From Bacteroidales bacterium (GTDB lineage Bacteria > Bacteroidota > Bacteroidia > Bacteroidales > Lentimicrobiaceae): a DNA stretch of 35,870 bases. The position numbers and the translations under genes are program-made. The stretch lies in assembly GCA_016709025.1 (NCBI GenBank), contig JADJEQ010000018.1, positions 1-35,870 of the forward strand, written 5' to 3'. The notes below the pieces were generated by a model. That model saw only the letters and a program-made list of their open reading frames with translations, was not told the DNA's origin and made no database searches. Positions 20,013 through 28,069 of this stretch are shown here, piece by piece; within the stretch, counting starts at the first letter, position 1, and each line of letters begins with the position of its first letter.

Positions 20013-20570
20013 TTACCTTTTTCTCAGCAAGATGCTCAGGCTGCGGCTTATCTCTCTTTCCTCCGCTTTTTCGAGTCCGGCCTGGCCCGCATAAACGAGT
20101 GATTGTTCAAATTCACGTCGCGTAACATGGCCTGCCGGCTCAGCAAACAGCAGAAGCGATCCGGGTTTCATCATATCCGACAGATCAGAAAAAAGTTTCT
20201 GCTGATCGGGGACTTCATGGGCAACAGCAAACAGAAGTACAAAATCTATGGTTTCCTTTAAATACTCAAAGGGTTCCCCGTCTTTTATCAGGATCGGTTT
20301 TATGATACCCTGGAAACCCTGTTTTAATGCCCTGGAGGTGAGTTTGCCAAGCATTTTCTGCTGAATATCAAAGCAATATATTGTTCCTTCCGGACCCACC
20401 ATTCCGGCCATTGGCAGGCTGAAGTACCCCATGGCACTGCCAAAGTCAACGGCTTTCATCCCTGGTTTCAGGTAAGGTTCAAGGATTTTTTCAGGTTTAT
20501 GTGAAATCCGCCTGACCGGATTGAGCAGAAGATACCCCATCCACCACGGACATATGTGTTTGTTTTCCAT
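20013..20570 (-). CDS. Class I SAM-dependent methyltransferase
   Basis: A 185-residue soluble protein. The N-terminal MENKHICPWWMGYLLLNPVR is followed by the SAM-binding motif I, MKAVDFGSAMGYFSLPMAG (about residues 38-56), then an acidic post-I strand (GTIYCFDIQQKML), IDFVLLFAVAHEVPD (motif II) and MMKPGSLLLFAEPAGHVT (motif III). This is the Methyltransf_11/UbiE-like fold with a full core but little extra sequence, so the substrate is likely a small molecule. HICPWWMGY is a distinctive N-terminus that I cannot link to a named enzyme. No frame break. It stands alone on the minus strand between two GT-C genes with its own promoter. Confidence 0.8.
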   Translation of the reverse strand: MENKHICPWWMGYLLLNPVRRISHKPEKILEPYLKPGMKAVDFGSAMGYFSLPMAGMVGPEGTIYCFDIQQKMLGKLTSRALKQGFQGIIKPILIKDGEPFEYLKETIDFVLLFAVAHEVPDQQKLFSDLSDMMKPGSLLLFAEPAGHVTRREFEQSLVYAGQAGLEKAEEREISRSLSILLRKR

Positions 20571-20591
20571 TATGGTTTAATTTAATCAGCA

Positions 20592-20599
20592 CAAAAATA
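20592..20599 (-). promoter_or_regulatory. Promoter -7 box for the methyltransferase gene
   Basis: On the minus strand the sequence is TATTTTTG, a perfect TAnnTTTG match, 21 bases upstream of the ATG at 20570. A T-rich stretch about 19 bases further upstream may serve as -33. Confidence 0.5.
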
Positions 20600-20771
20600 A
20601 GTGCAGTCCCGGGTTTTGAAAAACAGATTCAGGTGGATCCGTCAAACGGACGGCTAAACCGGGCTTTTCGTCCAATGAGAGGAGAAAGTCGGGTTTTTGA
20701 ATCGGTATTTTCAGGTAAAATGGAATTGTTTTATCTTTATCCGCCCCAATATCCACGCCTTCCTAAGCGAT

Positions 20772-22279
20772 ATGACACCAATTGTTAAAGCTCCTGTAAA
20801 ACTTACCATTCCGTTATTGCTGGCTATTGCCTTGTTTGTTCTTTTGATGATCAGCAGTTTTGTGAAGCCTTACGGGTTTTTCATCGACGAGGTCTATTTT
20901 CTCTCCTGTGCCCGACGGCCGGCCCTGGGTTATATTGATCAACCTCCGCTGTCCATTCTGCTTTTATCGGATGCGGTCAGGGTGCTGCCTGCACTCAGCA
21001 TGGCGGCTACAGTATTTGTTACCGGGTTAATCACCTGGCGGTTGGGTGGAGGACCATTCAGCCTGCTACTGGCCTGCCTGGCTGTGATGGTGATGCCTGT
21101 CTACCTTTTGTTCGGAAGTTTTTATTCGATGAATGCCTTTGAGCCGCTGATATGGACGGCGGTGGTATATTTTGTGGTGAAACTGGTGCAGGACCACGAT
21201 CCGCGCAACTGGCTGCCGATCGGAATTCTTTCGGGTATCGGACTGGAGATGAAACATACCTTTGTGCTGTATGGGCTGGCCCTGGTGATCGGGATGCTGA
21301 TATCCGGTAAGCGGAAGCTATTATGGAATTACTGGCTGTTATGGGGCGGACTGGCTGCTTTTTTGATCCTGCTGCCCAACCTGATCTGGCAGATTGTCAA
21401 TGATTTTCCTTCGCTGGAACTATACCGCAACTCGTTTACCGGCAAAAACATTGAAAAATCCCCGGTTGAGATTCTGGTAGAACAAATTGTCTTTGTTAAC
21501 CCGGCTACTTTTCCCTTGTGGATAACCGGGGTTTTCGCATTGGCCTTCCATCGGGGCAAAGAGTTCCGGCTGATGCTGTATGCCTGGCTTTTTCTGATGG
21601 CTGTGATGATCGCCGGGCAATCGAGCCGGCCCGACCGGATTGCCTCCATCTATACTTTTCTGATCGCATTTGGTGCAGTAACCATTGAACAGGAACTGAA
21701 AAAAAAAGGGCGGCTAATTTTGCAACTCGCATTGGTTGTGCTAATGATTACCGGAGGAGTATTGTTGACTCCGGTATTTATCCCTTGATGGCGCCACAGC
21801 CACTGAAGGAACATATTGCGCGACTTGGCCTGAAAATGGACCTTGAAGAGGGCAAGAAAGGCGAGCCCATCCCGCAGTGGCTGGCTGACCGCCTCGGATG
21901 GCATGAACTGGCAGAGGAGGTTGCTGAAGTCTATCACGGTCTTCCATCCGCCGAAAGGCAAAACACGGTGATTATTTCAGCCAATTATGGCCATGCCGGT
22001 GCCCTTGAACTATATGGCCCGGAACTGGGGCTGCCCGCTGTGTATGCCACGCACAATGCCTTTCACACCTGGGGCCCGCCATCCGATTCCGTTATAACCT
22101 ACATCGCGGTTTCCATCAATATCGAAGAGGTAAAAACCATGTTCGACAGCGTTGAAGAAGCAACCGTGGTTTATTGTCCCGACTGTACCCGGCCACAGCG
22201 AGAGATGCCAATCTATATCCTGCGCGGACCAAAATTCTCTGTTGAAAAGGAGTGGAAGGGGTTCAGGATTTATGGATGA
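20772..22279 (+). CDS. ArnT/PMT-like GT-C glycosyltransferase (GT39), one frame break
   Basis: About 502 residues. The chosen start, MTPIVKAPVKLTIPLLLAIA at 20772, precedes the first hydrophobic segment; the frame also opens at 20697 without family resemblance. The first loop holds GFFIDEVYFLSCARRPALGY (acidic DE pair) and IDQPPLSILLL (QPP motif), as in family GT39. About 8-9 membrane helices follow, then a soluble domain of about 160 residues with VIISANYGHAGALELYGPEL, AVYATHNAFHTWGPP and VVYCPDCTRPQREM. The frame breaks at 21785, where CCCTTGATGG needs one more T to read through (PLMAPQPLKEHI); this is probably a base error. It likely acts at the membrane on a polyprenyl-phosphate sugar donor. 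Donor and acceptor are unknown. Confidence 0.85.
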
Positions 22280-22337
22280 TGGTTGAGGCTATGATCTGTA
22301 AGCTATTGTGAGTTTGTTTTTGCACTAATTTTCTCGT

Positions 22338-22460
22338 GGTTTTTAATTAGCATATTAGCAGATTCGTAGATTAGCAAATGGAATGTTGGAACGATGGAAT
22401 GGTGGAATAATGGAATATAATGGAATATTGGAAATTGGAAATGGGGAATTGGAAATTGAA
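22338..22460. repeat. Degenerate GGAAT-type short repeats
   Basis: After words of the ATTAGCA type (22346-22377), about 80 bases are built from GGAATGTTGGAA, GATGGAATGG and ATTGGAAATGG words with a 7-9 base period. This is purine-rich, low-complexity DNA between the GT39 and SDR genes. No gene is supported. Confidence 0.6.
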
Positions 22461-22531
22461 TCAGTGACCCTTTCCAACGAGTGCAGGTTGCGCTGCTGTT
22501 TCGGTGTATTATACGGATAAACAATGATTCT

Positions 22532-23228
22532 ATGACTAAGAAAACCATTCTGATTACCGGTGCAAACAAAGGTATTGGATTTGAAATAGCCAGGCAACTG
22601 GGTATTTCAGGACATCATGTTGTATTGGCGGCAAGAAATGAACTCCGGTTGCAGCAGGCTGTTCAGCAACTGATGGACCTGCAGGTGGATGTGTCAGGCC
22701 TGCTGATGGATGTGAGCGATGTGGCCTCCATCGGACAAGCTGCTGATGAATTTGGCAGGCTTAACCTGAAAATGGATGTTCTCGTGAACAATGCAGCCAT
22801 CCTGGATAAGCGAGATCACAGCATTCTCCGCGATGATGAAGAGATACTGATGCAAACCCTCACCACCAATTGCTACGGTGCTTTAAGGGTTGTAAAGGCT
22901 TTTCTGTCCTATATGAAGAACCCTTCCAGGATCATCAATCTTTCGAGTGGTGGTGGTTCGATGACAGATCCTGTTGGGGTTGGTCGCCGGCTTACTGTGT
23001 TTCTAAAACACTGCTCAACGCCTTGACACGTCAGTTAAGCGCTGAATTGTTGTTAAAAAACATTTCTGTAAATGCTGTCTGTCCGGGTTGGGTGCGAACC
23101 GATATGGGTGGCGCAGGCGCGGCACTTCCGGTAGAAAAGGGCGCGGAAACACCGGTCTGGTTGGCAACTGAAGCGCCCCAATACTTAACCGGGCTCTTTT
23201 CAGAAACAAAAAACAAATACCCTGGTAA
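22532..23228 (+). CDS. Short-chain dehydrogenase/reductase (carbonyl-reductase-like), frame-shifted
   Basis: A classical SDR of about 232 residues using NAD(P)H. The N-terminus MTKKTILITGANKGIGFEIA has the TGxxxGIG cofactor motif. Then come VLVNNAAI (NNAG-like), IINLSSGGGSM with the catalytic Ser, and YCVSK with the active-site Tyr-x3-Lys at about 22996-23010. CPGWVRTDMGG follows. The resemblance to carbonyl reductase 1-like SDRs is general; the substrate is unknown. There are two base errors. One near 22975 splits the gene. A missing T near 23195-23200 hides the normal ending GLFFRNKKQIPW, which gives the stop at 23226-23228. The uncorrected frame runs to 23328. Confidence 0.88.
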
Positions 23229-23319
23229 AAATGATAAGAAATCGTCTCCGGAATTTATTAAACTTAGTCTTTCGGGTAGGATAACGATTGTTAATGCTGA
23301 CTTCAGACCGGAATTCGAT

Positions 23320-23365
23320 GCCTCTTAACCTCAACCTTAACCTTAACCTCAGCCATAGCCTCACC
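23320..23365. repeat. AACCTT/AACCTC short tandem repeat
   Basis: CTTAACCTCAACCTTAACCTTAACCTCAGCC words repeat with a period near 6 just before the C_GCAxxG_C_C gene, the last unit ending 2-5 bases before its start codon. Such a position could influence translation, but no such role is shown. Confidence 0.6.
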
Positions 23366-23366
23366 A

Positions 23367-23830
23367 ATGAACAGATCATCCGAAGCACTAAAAGCATTTG
23401 ACAGCGGTTTCAACTGTGCCCAATCCATCTTGCACACGTATGGAAAAGAATTTTTTCAGAGAAGAAGCTTGCTGCCCTGAAACTTGCATCCGGTTTCGGT
23501 GCAGGGGTTTCATACCGTGGCGAAATGTGCGGGGGCGGTAAGCGGTTCTCTGATGGTGATCGGGCTGCATTGCAGCTATTCCGACCTGACCATGGAGCTT
23601 CAAAAGGAGATGAACTTCCTGGTTGCCAGGGAATTTATGACTGCTTTTGAGCATCACAATGGCTCCCTGGTCTGCAATCAACTGGTAAAATCCGAAATCA
23701 ATACCCCTGAAGGATTGGAATATGCCCGGCAGAACGGTCTTTTAACAAGACCTGCCCGGGATTGATTGCAAGCGCTGCGGAATACTGGAATCGCTACGGA
23801 GAAATATCCGGTGGAGAAGATGGGCAGTAA
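23367..23830 (+). CDS. C_GCAxxG_C_C family protein, frame-shifted
   Basis: A small cysteine-rich protein of about 150 residues from the C_GCAxxG_C_C family, of unknown biochemical role but often considered a redox or metal-binding protein. The start ATG at 23367 reads MNRSSEALKAFDSGFNCAQS, containing the family's first Cys. Downstream come EACCLKLASGFGAGVSYRGE, MCGAVSGSLMVIGLHCS and a final region (SAAEYWNRYGE) with the stop at 23828-23830. Base errors break the frame near 23458-23470, 23530-23540 and 23755-23765. Several conserved cysteines are visible. It is preceded by a short repeat and followed by a long repeat-rich spacer. Confidence 0.75.
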
Positions 23831-23864
23831 ATTGTGAATTGAGCTGTTTGGGGAAATTGAAGTC

Positions 23865-23925
23865 GGAAGTCAGGTCGGAAGTCGGAAGTCGGAAGTCAGA
23901 GTTGGAAGTCAGAGAGTAAGAAATT
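23865..23925. repeat. GGAAGTC heptamer tandem repeat
   Basis: CGGAAGTC words occur in tandem with 7-base steps at about 23875-23900, with related GGAAGTCAGAG words up to 23925. Similar words recur at 24075-24090 and 24335-24355, next to a longer duplication. Confidence 0.65.
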
Positions 23926-24340
23926 GACTGAGAGACGAAGAGACTGAGAGATTGAGGACATAGGGTCTGATAGAATGGGAAACTTTTACTATGTGTCTAT
24001 TTTCTTCTATGTTCCTATGTGTTGAAAAAACTACTTTGAGAAGAAAGTGGAAATGTCATCAGAAGTAAAAATCAGAAGTCGGAGGTCGGTAGACAGAGGC
24101 CAGAAACCAATAACCAGCAACCGGTCGGAAGCCAGACTTAGGACTTGGAAGGAGTAGGAAGGAAGGTGATAGAGACTGAGAGACGAAGAGCTGAAAGAGT
24201 GAAAGAGTGAGATACATAGGGTCTGAGAGAACGAGAAACTTTTACTATGTGTCTATTTTCTTCTATGTTCCTATGTGTTGAAAAAGACAGATTTGAGAAG
24301 AAAGTGGAAATGTCATCAAAAGTTAGAAATCAGAGGTCGG
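23926..24340. repeat. Direct duplication of about 160 bp with ACATAG/CTATGT inverted words
   Basis: Copy 1 (about 23926-24082) and copy 2 (about 24174-24340) share GACTGAGAGACGAAGAG, ACATAGGGTCTGA, a 45-base block from ACTTTTACTATG to CTATGTGTTGAAAAA, and GAGAAGAAAGTGGAAATGTC. Each copy holds ACATAG followed by three CTATGT words, which could fold into a hairpin. The copies differ by scattered substitutions and indels, so the duplication does not look like an assembly join. No coding sequence was recognised between 23831 and 24445. Confidence 0.8.
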
Positions 24341-24399
24341 AAGTCCGAGTCCGGAAGAAAGAAACCGGATTTCAGCATTTCAGATCAGGTTAATATGCT

Positions 24400-24407
24400 T
24401 ACATTTG
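24400..24407 (+). promoter_or_regulatory. Promoter -7 box for the CarboxypepD_reg-like gene
   Basis: TACATTTG matches TAnnTTTG, 38 bases upstream of the start codon at 24446. A weak TTTC about 18 bases upstream may be the -33 element. Confidence 0.45.
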
Positions 24408-24445
24408 AATAAACGAAAGCTTGGGTATCCGCTAAAACCCGGCCG

Positions 24446-26186
24446 ATGAGAATTTCTCTGATCACCTTATTTCTTCTGCTGTCAGCAATGCTGACTGCAC
24501 AGAGCCTGCTTATTGAAGGCCGTGTCCTGAATAAGGATACAAGGGAGCCTGTGGCCTATGCCAATATCTATAATAAAAGTATTCAGAAAGGAACCATCAG
24601 CAACAACGAGGGTTACTTCAGAATTCCGGCCGGCAGCCGGGCTGACTCTGTGTTTGTCTCCTTTGTCGGCTTCATTAAACAGCAGTTGCCCCTTACCGGG
24701 GAAGTTCATTTTTGCACGGTACTGCTTGAAACCACCACACAATTGCTGAGAGAGGTCATAATCACCGCTCCCGACGATGCGTGGCTCCGCGATCTGCTGG
24801 TGGAGTGCCGGAAGCAGTCGCCACTTGCCACAACCGAGGCCAGGGCGTATTATGAATTGAAAAGCTTTATCCAGGATCAACAGGTGGAACTGGTAGAGAG
24901 CTTCTACAATGTAAAAATGACAGGTTATGACCTTTCCACCCTCGATCTGAAGGCCGGAAGGCTGGCCCTGAAACCCTTCAACAACGGCTTATTTGTTTCA
25001 ATAGCCGGCTCAAGGGCGATAACACTGCTTAAAATGTTCGGCGATAATCTCTACTTCCCGCAGAGCCCCCTTGAATTGTCGGCCGGCAGCATCAAAAAGC
25101 ATTTTTACCTTGAACTTGCCAGGAAGTACTACGATGAAAATCAGGATTCTATATACGAGATCAGGTTTACCCCCCGCGACACCACCGGACTGTATTTTAC
25201 AGGGAAGATTTGGCTGAATCCTGCCAACAGGCAAATACTCAGGATTAACCTTCAATGCAGGCACAGTAAAAAAACATCCTTTTCTGCCACTCTTCAGCAC
25301 CGACCGCATCAGCAATGTAGATTTCAATATTTCAAAAACCTTCCGGACGGTAAATGGCCGGATGTTGTTCGACCACACCGATTTCACCTATACCATTGAT
25401 TATATCAGCGGAAAGGGCACCGGTGATGAAACGCCCTACCGGGTGGCGACCAGCGCCGTGATCTATGCCTTTGATTACGGTAACCTGTTTACCATCCCGC
25501 GGTTTCCCTTTAAGGATGAACACATCGACGATTACAAAAAGATCAGCGCCCTGCCGTATAACGATTTCTTCTGGAAGAGTTACAACGATTATCAACTCAT
25601 TGATCACAAGCAGCTGAATGAAAAGTTCTACAGCGACACTTCTGCCATCACCAGCCGGAAACTCTTTGCCCAGCACCGGCTGTTCGGCCTCGGGATGTTC
25701 GAAAACTCATTTCTGCAATGGTCAACAGAAAGGATTCTTTTTAAGGAGAATGCTCCTGTTCCTTCTGATAAAAGGATAGGAGATCTGGATTTTCCTGCCG
25801 ATCAATACAACCTGAGCGTGAAAATCTTCATGGACATCAATACAAATGCGGACTCCACGGATATCCTTACGGCTGCCATTCTCGATCCGATGGAAAGCTT
25901 TTTTCTTTTACCAATGGACAATACCACCCATTGTTTTATCAATATCTGGTTTGACCTTGTTGAGGTAGAACGGCGAAAATTTGAAAAGGCGCTGGAACTT
26001 TCAGACAAAACAGGGGCTACTGTGCAGAAAATGTACGATGAACTTCTTATAAAACTTGAAACGATCAAATTACTATACTTTAAGGAGGCAGAGCGTGGCA
26101 CCCGGAGTGAAGAATTGCTGAAATGGAATGATATCGTATATAGAAACCTCGGCATCGACAATGCGGCATTTTTCTATTTGAAATAG
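24446..26186 (+). CDS. Secreted CarboxypepD_reg-like domain protein, one frame break
   Basis: About 580 residues. The N-terminus MRISLITLFLLLSAMLTAQS is a clear signal peptide. It is followed by a carboxypeptidase regulatory-like (CarboxypepD_reg-like) domain, LIEGRVLNKDTREPVAYANI and GTISNNEGYFRI (about residues 22-60), as in many Bacteroidota surface and outer-membrane proteins, then VSFVGF and REVIITAP. No TonB plug or long beta-barrel can be recognised: after the domain comes a family-unassigned region of about 450 residues with no further named motif. One frame break near 25256-25360 joins INLQCRHSKK to TFRTVNGRMLFDHTDFTYTI. The protein probably sits in the periplasm or outer membrane. 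Its role is unknown. Confidence 0.75.
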
Positions 26187-26314
26187 AATAATGGAATGAA
26201 CTTTCATCAATCCTCCCGGTCCGTTTCCGGATGAGTCCATGAAAGGTAGTTAAACAGTAATGAAAAACATCAAGCATTCAGGGCAAATCAACGGGGCATC
26301 ATTCGACCGGATTG

Positions 26315-26726
26315 ATGCCAGGAATCAGATTATTCTACATCGCCGGCTCGCAGATACCCGGTGCAGGGGATGGGTTGTTTACAGCCGTTCCAATCTGGAA
26401 GTATGAAATTATTTCAGTATTCAAAGGGGAGATGCTTTCGCAGGAAGCAGCAGATAAGCGGGCGAAGCTGGGGTTTAACAGGTATTTCATAAACATGCCT
26501 GACGGAACCATCATGGACTCCATGCATGTGAAGTGTTTCGCAAAGTATGCCAACGATGCGGAAGGGTTGGTAAAATCCGGATCCGGTCCGAACCGCTGAT
26601 CACGCTCGATGACGGCAAGCGTGTTTGCCTGGTTGCTGTCAGAGGCATCAGGGCTGGTGAAGAAATATTATGCAGTTACGGTAAAGGTATTGGAGCAATT
26701 CTGATAGTTTTAAAATGCAGAAGTAA
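26315..26726 (+). CDS. SET domain protein, frame-shifted
   Basis: A protein of about 137 residues resembling bacterial SET-domain proteins, a fold best known for protein-lysine methylation in eukaryotes. The N-terminus contains IAGSQIPGAGDGLFTAVPI, the usual GxG(x)GLF-type start of a SET fold. The middle has NRYFINMPDGTIMDS, and the C-terminus has IRAGEEILCSYGK followed by a RYW-like ending, matching the GEEIxxxYGxxYW pattern of SET domains. The frame breaks near 26575 and near 26690; restoring the second break gives the stop at 26724-26726. The ATG at 26315 is preferred to the TTG at 26312. Its histone-like or other target is unknown, and it sits between unrelated genes. Confidence 0.7.
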
Positions 26727-26824
26727 TTGTGTTTAAATAAAAATGGCAAGGGAGCTTGCAAAGCGCCTTAACCTAAATTGGAAGCGATTTGCTCATAAAA
26801 TCGCTGATTTGGGTATAAGTAGTG

Positions 26825-26832
26825 TATTTTTG
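26825..26832 (+). promoter_or_regulatory. Promoter -7 box for the MNT-type gene
   Basis: TATTTTTG is a perfect TAnnTTTG match 14 bases before the start codon at 26847. A TTTG lies 13 bases upstream, closer than the usual 19. Confidence 0.45.
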
Positions 26833-26846
26833 TACAAAACATTGAT

Positions 26847-27152
26847 ATGCAAAGAATAGTCACAGAAAATATGGATAGAATCAAAGCATTGTGCATGTCG
26901 CATAATGTAAAGGCTTTATTCGCTTTTGGATCTGTTTGTACTGATCGATTTAATGATGAAAGTGACATTGATTTGCTGATATCATTCAACCCGATGGATT
27001 TTGGGGATTATGCGGATACCTACTTTGAACTGGCTGACCAGTTTGAGCATTTGTTCGAAAGACCAGTCGATTTGGTTACTGATAAATCTCTGGCAAACCC
27101 CTATTTTATTGATTCAATCAATCAAACCAAAACATTGTTGTATGGATATTGA
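26847..27152 (+). CDS. MntA-type nucleotidyltransferase (minimal NTase, antitoxin type)
   Basis: An intact 101-residue protein of the minimal nucleotidyltransferase family. The active-site signature is ALFAFGSVCTDRFNDESDID (GSx10DxD, about residues 25-46). In MntA-HepT toxin-antitoxin pairs the MntA enzyme adds AMP units to a HEPN ribonuclease toxin and blocks it. The next start codon (27142) overlaps its stop by 11 bases, as expected for such a pair, but the partner is only 25 residues long. So this is either a decayed toxin-antitoxin locus or an orphan NTase. The gene has its own -7 box. Confidence 0.85.
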   Translation: MQRIVTENMDRIKALCMSHNVKALFAFGSVCTDRFNDESDIDLLISFNPMDFGDYADTYFELADQFEHLFERPVDLVTDKSLANPYFIDSINQTKTLLYGY

Positions 27153-27219
27153 AATTAAAAAATATCTGTATGATATCTGGGAATCAATTGATTCAATTGA
27201 AAATTATCAGGTTTCCTAA
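27142..27219 (+). pseudogene. HEPN (HepT-like) toxin remnant
   Basis: The reading frame MDIEIKKYLYDIWESIDSI then ENYQVS-stop matches the N-terminal helix of HepT HEPN toxins and overlaps the MntA stop by 11 bases. It then stops after 25 residues. The RxxxxH catalytic motif and the rest of a normal protein of about 110 residues are absent; the following 100 bases give no match in any frame that I can see. This looks like truncation, not a single base error. Confidence 0.65.
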
Positions 27220-27319
27220 TTATGACTATCCCACCTCAAGTTGCTATCCTTGATTAAATTCAGAAGGCTTGATTTGGAAATGGTTAGTTTAATAACTAAA
27301 AAATTAATAAAGCTATTTC

Positions 27320-27808
27320 ATGAAGCCAACCCTGCTGCTTCTTTTGCTCTTCCTTTTCACCTTCTCCCTTTTCTCCCAGGTTGCCCCATCCTCAGCCCTT
27401 TTCAGAACCCTGAAGGCGCAGGACAGTTTGCTTTTTGAGGTAGGTTTTAACAATTGCGACATCACGCAGTTTGAGAACCTGGTCAAAGAGGATTTTGAGT
27501 TTTATCACGACAAGTCAGGCATTACGGCAACAAAAGCAGATTTTATTGCAGGTATCCGCGATGGACTTTGTAAGATGAATTATAAAGCCCGGCGTGAACT
27601 GGTGGAGAATTCACTGGAAGTTTATCCGATGGAAAACAAGGGAGTTCTTTACGGCGTCATTCAAACAGGAAGTCATCGTTTTTATGAGGTTAAAGATGTA
27701 AAGCCGGATCAGCTTACCAGTGTTGCAAAATTCACGCATGTCTGGCTGCTGGAGAATGGTAGCTGGAAACTGAGCAGGGGACTCAGTTATGATCATAAAG
27801 TCAAGTAA
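27320..27808 (+). CDS. Secreted DUF4440/SnoaL-like protein, copy 1
   Basis: An intact 162-residue protein. The N-terminus MKPTLLLLLLFLFTFSLFSQ is a signal peptide. The mature part begins with LKAQDSLLFEVGFNNCDITQ then ENLVKEDFEFYHDKSGITAT, which resembles the DUF4440 (NTF2/SnoaL-like) domain, and ends with FTHVWLLENGSWKLSRGLSY. DUF4440 proteins are small cone-shaped folds that bind ligands or catalyse small-molecule steps. It is nearly identical to the gene at 33801, with a few amino-acid differences and mostly synonymous changes. Both flank a signalling cluster. Function is unknown; the secreted location suggests periplasmic sensing or binding. Its stop is followed at once by AAAGTCTAAAGTCTAAAGT words (27805-27828). 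Confidence 0.82.
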   Translation: MKPTLLLLLLFLFTFSLFSQVAPSSALFRTLKAQDSLLFEVGFNNCDITQFENLVKEDFEFYHDKSGITATKADFIAGIRDGLCKMNYKARRELVENSLEVYPMENKGVLYGVIQTGSHRFYEVKDVKPDQLTSVAKFTHVWLLENGSWKLSRGLSYDHKVK

Positions 27809-28069
27809 AAAGTCTAAAGTCTAAAGTAATACACTGGAAATATTTTGTTTTTCCGGAACAAATTTGTTCATTTATCATTACCTTTGATAAAGAGAAAGCT
27901 GAATATAGCAGCCTTTTGATGCTGGACTTTTTGAATTGTTTGACAACATTCGAAGTACATTTAGAGGGCAATAAAATGTGGAAAATGATTCTTTAATTCC
28001 GATCTGAGAACCTGAAGAGTCCTTATACCAAAAAATCCGATTAATTCTCACAATTTTACTTTCTCAGCA
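27809..28069. other. Spacer upstream of the PAS kinase, with a perfect palindrome
   Basis: Besides the AAAGTCT words at its start, the spacer contains GAACAAATTTGTTC at 27856-27869, a 14-base perfect palindrome that could be an operator. It lies about 200 bases before the kinase start. No gene is seen and no convincing promoter was fixed. Confidence 0.5.

Noticed and set aside
23229..23328. C-terminal extension of the SDR protein
   Set aside because: One missing T near 23197 hides the family ending GLFFRNKKQIPW and the stop at 23226-23228; the added residues match nothing.
23830..24445. CRISPR array in the repeat-rich spacer
   Set aside because: Repeats are only two long copies plus short heptamers; there is no set of equal direct repeats with equal-length unique spacers and no cas gene.
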